A DNA stretch of 64,000 nucleotides, taken from Branchiostoma floridae (Eukaryota; Chordata; Leptocardii; Amphioxiformes; Branchiostomatidae). The notes beneath the pieces are model-generated. The model was not told where the DNA came from and did no database searches. It saw only the letters and a list, made by a program, of their open reading frames with translations. Every line of letters starts with the position of its first letter. Position 1 is the stretch's first letter. Where the stretch lies: NCBI RefSeq assembly GCF_000003815.2, contig NC_049995.1, forward strand, positions 7,672,395 through 7,736,394, given 5' to 3'. Positions 25,530-34,500 of this stretch are shown here, one piece after another. A program made the position numbers and the translations under genes.

Positions 25530-28500
25530 TANNNNNNNNNNNNNNNNNNNNNNNNNNNNNNNNNNNNNNNNNNNNNNNNNNNNNNNNNNNNNNNNNNNNN
25601 NNNNNNNNNNNNNNNNNNNNNNNNNNNNNNNNNNNNNNNNNNNNNNNNNNNNNNNNNNNNNNNNNNNNNNNNNNNNNNNNNNNNNNNNNNNNNNNNNNNN
25701 NNNNNNNNNNNNNNNNNNNNNNNNNNNNNNNNNNNNNNNNNNNNNNNNNNNNNNNNNNNNNNNNNNNNNNNNNNNNNNNNNNNNNNNNNNNNNNNNNNNN
25801 NNNNNNNNNNNNNNNNNNNNNNNNNNNNNNNNNNNNNNNNNNNNNNNNNNNNNNNNNNNNNNNNNNNNNNNNNNNNNNNNNNNNNNNNNNNNNNNNNNNN
25901 NNNNNNNNNNNNNNNNNNNNNNNNNNNNNNNNNNNNNNNNNNNNNNNNNNNNNNNNNNNNNNNNNNNNNNNNNNNNNNNNNNNNNNNNNNNNNNNNNNNG
26001 ATTGTTTGTTTGTTTGTTTGTTTGTCCCACAGACATCCCCCATGCTGTGATGAGCCTGTGCACCAACGTGCCTTACCTGTGTACCATATTGATTGTTTGT
26101 TTGTTTGTTTGTTTGTCTCACAGACATCCCCCATGCTGTGATGAGCCTGTGCACCAACGTGCCTTACCTGTGTACCATATTGATTGTTTGTTTGTTTGTT
26201 TGTTTGTTTGTCTCACAGACATCCCCCATGCTGTGATGAGCCTGTGCACCAACGTGCCTTACCTGTGTACCATATTGATTGTTTGTTTGTTTGTTTGTTT
26301 GTTTGTCTCACAGACATCCCCCATGCTGTGATGAGCCTGTGCACCAACGTGCCTTACCTGTGTATCATATTGATTGATTGTTTGTTTGTTTGTTTGTTTG
26401 TTTGTCTCACAGACATCCCCCATGCTGTGATGAGCCTGTGCACCAACGTGCCTTACCTGTGTACCATATTGATTGTTTGTTTGTTTGTTTGTTTGTTTGT
26501 CTCACAGACATCCCCCATGCTGTGATGAGCCTGTGCACCAACTTGCCTTACCTGTGTATCATATTGATTGATTGTTTGTTTGTTTGTTTGTTTGTTTGTC
26601 CCACAGACATCCCCCACGCAGTGGAGCCTGTGCACCAACTTGCCTTACCTGTGTATCATATTGATTGATTGTTTGTTTGTTTGTTTGTTTGTTTGTCCCA
26701 CAGACATCCCCCACGCAGTGATGAGCCTGTGCACCAACGTGCCTTACCTGTGTATCATATTGATTGATTGTTTGTTTGTTTGTTTGTTTGTCCCACAGAC
26801 ATCCCCCACGCTGTGATGAGCCTGTGCACCAACGTGCCTTACCTGTGTATCATATTGACTGATTGATTGATTGTTTGTTTGTTTGTTTGTTTGTTTGTCC
26901 CCCAGACATCCCCCATGCAGTGATGAGCCTGTGCACCAACGTGCCTTACCTGTGTATCATATTGATTGATTGTTTGTTTGTTTGTTTGTCCCACAGACAT
27001 CCCCCATGCTGTGATGAGCCTGTGCACCAACGTGCCTTACCTGTGTATCATATTGATTGATTGTTTGTTTGTTTGTTTGTTTGTTTGTCCCCCAGACATC
27101 CCCCATGCAGTGATGAGCCTGTGCACCAACGTGCCTTACCTGTGTATCATATTGATTGATTGTTTGTTTGTTTGTTTGTTTGTTTGTCCCCCAGACATCC
27201 CCCATGCAGTGATGAGCCTGTGCACCAACGTGCCTTACCTGTGTATCATATTGATTGATTGTTTGTTTGTTTGTTTGTTCCACAGACATCCCCCATGCTG
27301 TGATGAGCCTGTGCACCAACGTGCCTTACCTGTGTATCATATTGATTGATTGTTTGTTTGTTTGTTTGTTTGTTTGTCCCACAGACATCCCCCATGCTGT
27401 GATGAGCCTGTGCACCAACGTGCCTTACCTGTGTATCATATTGATTGATTGTTTGTTTGTTTGTTTGTTCCACAGACATCCCCCATGCTGTGATGAGCCT
27501 GTGCACCAACGTGCCTTACCTGTGTATCATATTGATTGATTGTTTGTTTGTTTGTTTGTTTGTTTGTCCCACAGACATCCCCCATGCAGTGATGAGCCTG
27601 TGCACCAACGTGCCTTACCTGTGTATCAGCCTGTGTGCCACCATGGAGCTGTCTGTCGTCACCGGCTTCATCACCTTTGTACCCAAGTTCCTGGAGTCCC
27701 AGTTTGGAGTCTCTGCTTCGGAGGCTAACCTCCTCACAGGTACTGTAAATGTCCTTAACTTGGTGATTTGATTCCACTGTAAGGAGACAATGAAGTGTTT
27801 GCTATGGTATTACTGTAAATGCAGAAATGTTCGCGGTGGATTAATGTTCGCGGTTTTGTGGTGACCACTTAACCGTGAACTTAAAACCGCCGCGAACATT
27901 TTTCTATTATGGTATTATACTGCAGTCTACCGTGTTACGATCTTCTATGACAAGAGTCGAAGAAGATCGTGTTTATACCGCGAAATTCAAACCACCGCAA
28001 AAAGTCCTTTGTCCTTCTACAGTGAAATTAATAATACAGTAACTTAAAGTTTGTATTAGTGCTATAGTCACTTGTTGTAAAGTAAATTATGGAAACACTA
28101 ATGGTGGTTTAAGTTCATGGTTCATAGAACCACAGCAAAAAATTTAAGGGATTACAGTCAACACTCAAGCTATCATACTTAATAGTATTACCATTTTCTA
28201 GGCAAAAAGGGAAATACTTTCAAACCTATACCACCACTACATAAGGACCACCAGGACAATATGACCGCTTTTTGATGGTTCTGTAGATAATTTTCTTTTG
28301 ACACAAGCAATAAGAATCCTGCAACCACATAAACCAGACTTAATTGTGTGCCAAGAATCGAGCCAGAGACCTCTTGATCTTGTGTCCTATAGCTAAGCCA
28401 CCTAATGATAAGTTCAGTTTAGTTCAGTCATCATCATCATCTTCATCAGTTGCTGCGTTCTGCATCTATAGTCTTTTGAAAGTCCTATAGCTGCATTCAG

Positions 28501-31500
28501 TCTTTCTTCATCCTTTTCCAGTGTGCTTTGCATCCTGCAAGCTTCCTTAGCTCCTCAGCTGTTTCTTTGCTGTTGTAGGAAAAGCTCGACCTCTGTGCTT
28601 TAGGTCTGCTTTCAGCAGGCTGAGCAGGTTGACACAATGTCTTCCCTTGCATGTCTTGAATCTGTTAGAACCTAGAATGGCGAAATCAAGAGCTTTTTGT
28701 GCAGGTGTGTCTTGTTGCATCCTGAGGATGTGTCCAAGCATAGACCACATTGATTGCTCGGCTTTTTCTAAGGTATGGTGTTACAGATACAGTTAGATAG
28801 TTCAGTCATCCTGATGATAAACAGCATCTTTTATTTCCCCTCCCCAGGAGTGGTGATCATCCCCAGTGCAGGCGGTGGCATCCTGCTGGGCGGTTACATC
28901 ATGAACCGGCTCAAGCTGGATCTGAAGGGCGCGGCGCAGTGGTCGCTGGTCAGCGCCGTCGTGTCGCTCATCTGCCTCGCCACGCTGTTCACCGTGGGCT
29001 GCCACACTATCAACATAGGGGGGCTCACCATTCCCTATAGTGACAGGTCAGTGAAAATGATTGTAGATATATGTGTTAGAATGTCATGTTTGATTGGTCA
29101 GGATAAGAAGTACAAGAGTGTTGATTGGTTGGAACATGTACTGTAATGGGCTGTCACACTATCAACATGAGGGGTTCACCAATCTCTATAGTGACAGGTG
29201 ATCTCTATGAATATTACAATGCCATGTCTGATTGGTCAGGATAAGAAGTACAAGAGTTTTGATTGGTTGGAACATGTACTGTAATGGGCTGTCACACTAT
29301 CAACATGAGGGGTTCACCAATCTCTATAGTGACAGGTGATCTCTATGAATATTACAATGTCATGTCTGATTGGTCAGGATAAGAAGTACAAGAGTTTTGA
29401 TTGGTTGGAAGTTGGAACATATAGTGAGCTGTCACACTATCAACATGAGTTGTTCACCAATATCTATAGTGACAGGTGACTTTCTTTATGAATATTATAT
29501 AATGTCATGTCTGATTGGTCAGGATAAGAAGTACAAGAGTGTTGATTGGTTGAAATATAGGATGGGCTGTCAAACTATCGACGTGAGGGGGGCTCACCAT
29601 TCCCTATGGTGACAGGTCAGTGTCTTGATATAGTAGTTCAAGCGGAGTTAAAATTCAGATCATGAAAAGCTATGCATGTGATATACTTTGATATTTCCCT
29701 TGGAACTCTGATGAAATTCACCATTTAATCTTTAACTAAAGTATCACCTAGTGATGTTGAAAATTGGAAGTGAGCAGAATTGAATGGAATTCAAATGAAA
29801 GTGAGTGCTGCAACGTAGAAATTACTGACAAGTGACAACCACTTTTACTGTTAACATTCTACGAGGGGCATTCAATAAGTTATGCCCCTGACTCACTTCC
29901 AGTTGTTTGATCTTAATGAAATTTTGCATTTGTAATGATTTATATCTCTATGAATTATGTTGCAAAAAACAGCTCTGAACTAATTGTGGTTTCTGATGTA
30001 CTGGTGTTTGAACAGAGTCAGGTGTGAAATGGAACAGGTGTGAAATGGAGCCAGTTGAGTGTCGCGCAGTGATACGGTTTTTGTATTTGAAAGGACGCAA
30101 ACCAAAGAAGACTTTTGATGAAATGAAAGAAACTTATGGTGATGATGCCCCATCATATGACCTTGTAAAACGCTCGCATCGTGAATTTAAACATGGCCGT
30201 AAGTCTGTGGAAACAGCTCCCAAACCTGGTCGTCCCTCTTCTGCCATTGATGAGGCATCTGTTGGAGGACCAACCTGGGGTCTTCTATAAAAACGGTGTC
30301 CAGAGCTGCATCAAACGATGGAAGAAATGCATAACTCTGGGTGGTTTCTATATAGAGAACGACTAATAACTGTGCCAAGTTTCATTAATCTCCTGCTATG
30401 GGAAGTGGGTCAGGGGCATTACTCATTGAACGCCCCTCGTACAACCTTTACAATAAGTGATGCAAAATGAAAAGCTTTTAAATAACTCTTATCAACCGAA
30501 ACTCATAAGAGCGTTCCACACACGACATGTCAGTTCCTGTCATCGTGTGAATCAGTCCAAATTCTGAGGAAAATGCCAAATAATCTGCCAGGATGTTGCT
30601 CCATGCAACACTAGTACTGTAATTCACGAAACTTTTGTGGTGGTTTTATTTTTGTGGTGACCTCTCTACCACCATTTCATGACATTGTGAATGAAGCATT
30701 TCCACTGTACATGTATTATTACTGTAGTATAAATTGTTGTAAAATGCTGCTCAAATTACTAGAATGTTGCTCCATGCAACACTACATGTAGTACACTAGT
30801 ACAGTAACTGTAATTCACAAAACATTTGTGATTGTGTTATTTTTGGGTGATCTCTGTACCGTAATTTCATGACAGTGTAAATATGCTTTTCCATTGTGTC
30901 AATACTGTAATATAATTGTTTCAAACACAATTTGATATACCCTACAAAAACCACTTCTCACTCCCACTGTATAATTGTAAGACCATTGCAAAAGAAAATA
31001 GATTTACGGTATGCCCTTCAAAACAACCTGTCAATTCAGTTCACAGACAAGAATAATGTAGATAACAACTTATTGATCTTTTACTGCGCATAGCTGCCAT
31101 AACCTCCCCCATCAAATACAGGGAATAGAATAATGGACCTGTGTGGTTAGGGATTAAAAAAGGCCTTGAAAATGCTGACGTTTTACTTTTGGGACTTATT
31201 ATCTATGAGCAGGGACATCCAGCTATACTGTAGCTGCAGTGCAGTGTGAACCAGCCAGAATTACCCTGAGGAAATACTTTTTTGTGTGTAGGGCACCGGT
31301 ACAAAACCGGTTTTTCATATTGGACCGGTCCGGAAAAAACGGACATGAAAAAAATAGGTGGACCGGATGTTGGACCTATTAGAAAATTAACAGATTATTT
31401 CATCAGGCATTTACACGTTTTGGCGCTTGCTGGTGGAAGAAAATAACAAGAGTGAAGTAGAGTAGAGTTTATAGTCATTTCTACCAAGTTTTACAGTCAA

Positions 31501-34500
31501 TCGTACAGGTGCAGCTAGCTTTGTACGATTTTAAAACGCTGGTGTAAGCCTAATACTCCACCAAACGGATTTCTTTGTAGTGAAATGGACCATTGCTATG
31601 AGTCATACTGAATCAGGTCCAGGTTCAGGTCCGAACCTGAACCTGATCCTCTGGACCTGAACCGGACCTGGACCTGAATTTTCTGTACCGGTACTCACGC
31701 CTAGTTGTGTGCAAAGAGACTTGTTACGATTCCGTAAAACCATCTAAATTTGAACTTAGATTTAAAGATGTCTAGTACCATGATCTAGCCTGGGTACCAT
31801 CCAGAAAGTAGTTCGCTCTGGCATTTATTATATACTATATACATTCACTTCTCTGCTGTTCCGTCTAGGAACCTTGACCATTTCAATGTCTGGAATCGTC
31901 CAAAGAGAATGCTTTGGCGAGATAAAGTCAGTCAGTCAGTCGAGGACATCAGATGTCAACATTGGGGCTAAAATATCCACCATTCCAGTTAAAATGACCC
32001 CAACTTTTCTTTGACAAAATCAGTACAATTATTGAATTAAGATGCTTAGATGGGCACATTGGTGCCACATTAATTTTTATTTGGGTCTAATTCAATTAAC
32101 CCACTTCCTCTAAGTCCTGTCGTCTGCTGTTTGCTGTTTTATCAATATTTCCATAAGATAATGGTTACCCCATCTCCTTCCCGGAGTCCTCAGGGACACA
32201 GCAAACCAAGTTGTCTTCTTGTTCCCGGGAAGGTCATCTACTGGGATAAAGGAGAACTAGATACTAAATGTAGATAGCTGTAAAGTGCAGACAGACATAG
32301 GTTTGGACTTTTCCCTTGCTGTAGATTTGTTAACATTTGCAGCAGTTTTATTTTGCAATAGTCGGAAAAAAGGTTTTCACACTATTGTAAATTTGCTTTG
32401 AAAACAGTTGTTTCATGTAGTACTGTAGTCATAAAAAGAGACATATTCGTGGTGTCATGGAAATGTGCTAGAGAGGTCACCACAAAAATAAATTCATTGT
32501 GAAAGTTTGTAGATTTACAGTATTATAAACATCCTTCTCTAACGATCAGACTTGGCGTGAAGTTTTTTTTGTCTAATTCTGGTACACATATTAAGTGGTG
32601 CCAGCTGGTTTTAGCTTTGAGTGTTACACTTGAAAGATATTTAATGAAGCAAAGGATTGGATTATATCTACTGGTATATACATGTACATTTGTATGGACA
32701 GAGCCGCACGGAAGCGAAGTGTGAAGACTGGGCGACTTCTGCCTACCCATGTCAGGGACCCCAGCAGCAGTATAATCAAATAATGTATACTACTATTATA
32801 TATCATTCCCAGCTTCGAGCTTTGTGTGCCCTTAGGTGATACAATTACATATTTGTAGTCTTCACTCTTTTTATTTATTGTGGTTTCTGATTTCATTTTC
32901 TATTATGGTGCCAAGGGTCTTGAGATGTGATAACTGAATGTTGTAAGATGAGTCATTCTGTTACTGGTGATACAATTGACATATTTGTAGTCTTCACTCT
33001 CCATATTTATTGTGGTTGGTAATTTCATTTTCTATTATGGTTCCAAGGGTCTTGATATGTGATAACTGAATGTTGTAGGATGATTCATTCTGTTAGTATC
33101 CTGGGTAATATCATTTAGTTTCTTGAGCTAGGTAACTGTAGGTCAAACATGACTCGTAGCGAGCAGTCTTCTTGATCTTAATGTTGTTGCAGATCTGTAG
33201 TGTGTCTTAACTAAGTTGGTACTGTAAATTGTGAAATTTTTGCAGAAGTTTTGTATTTGTGGTAACAGTCTACAGCAAATTTATGACATCGTGAATATGA
33301 AGAAGAACTTTATTGCACGTCAATTGTACATGGTACAAAGTATGGCAACAGCTATTACATAAAGTACAAAAAAAAAGAGGTAAAGGATAAAGCTTAACAT
33401 CCTAGTTAACATAACAATAAGGGCTAACATAATTCATTTATATAGTATCATAATGAAGTAGGTTAATCATTTAGCTTCAGTATTCTTTCTAATAACAAAG
33501 CAGTCCTTGATATATTTGCGTGTGTTTAATGTATTACTACTGAACTACAGCATTGTTTCAACTGTTAACTTAGAATACTGCAAAAACCTCTTACTAAAAA
33601 TGAAGCCCCTTTGAAAAAAAGCAAACTTACAGTACTTTGTATTAAACTTGTCTGTACTGAACTTACTAACATTTCATTACCTTTTTATATGTCATCATAC
33701 AGGTGTTTCTGTGCTTTCTTGCAATTAATTAGCTTCAGTGGTACGTTCCAAGTAAAGGTTGTTTTTTATGTGTTTTCTGGTTTGTACCGTTTGCTTCTTG
33801 CCACTGGTGGTAAATGGTACAAAGTAGAAAGCCAGACAAAAATACCTAAAAACAGCTGGAGAAAAACCTCTTCCTTGAGAATGCCTTTGGCCATGAGATT
33901 GCAATGGAATAAAGATTTATGATTTTTAAGAGTTTTTAATGGTATTCTTTTTTTGGGTGCGTTTCCAGTCCCAACTTTGACCACCAGGCACCCAGTGAGT
34001 TCACAGCCAACTGTAACTTGGACTGTGACTGTCAAAAATAGCCGAAGCCAAACCTCTGCTTGAAGAATACCCTTTTCATGAGATTTGATTAAGATTCACC
34101 AAGAGTTTTTAATGGTATTCTTTTTTTGGGTGCGTTTCCAGTCCCAACTTTGACCACCAGGCACCCAGTGAGTTCACAGCCAACTGTAACCTGCACTGTG
34201 ACTGTGCCATCCACTCGTACTCCCCCGTCTGTGGCTCAGATGGTATCACCTACTTCAGCCCCTGCCATGCAGGCTGTCATAAAGTCACCAACTTTCTATG
34301 GGACGGACAGACCACCAAATATGTGAGTTAACAATCTCATTAAAAACAACAACTTTGTTGTCATAAAAAAGTTGATCTTAGTTTAGCACACCATACAGCT
34401 AATCTTCCATTGGTTGTGACAGAGAAGTCAAATGCTTTTTAGCAGAATTTACAGGTTCAAATTTGTTTTATCATGGAAATTTCACTCGTTTTGAAAAGTA

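Noticed and set aside
25334-26331. Long open frames of 200-270 codons on both strands
   Set aside because: They run through the 468-base N gap, or are read-through of the GTTT-rich decoy array; no protein family in those frames.
26000-27574. CRISPR-like array (regular repeats)
   Set aside because: The units are exon/intron copies with simple-sequence spacers in a eukaryotic gene; there are no unique spacers.
33611-33922. 103-codon ORF
   Set aside because: AT-rich, overlaps the duplicated SLCO intron unit, no family match and no splice support.
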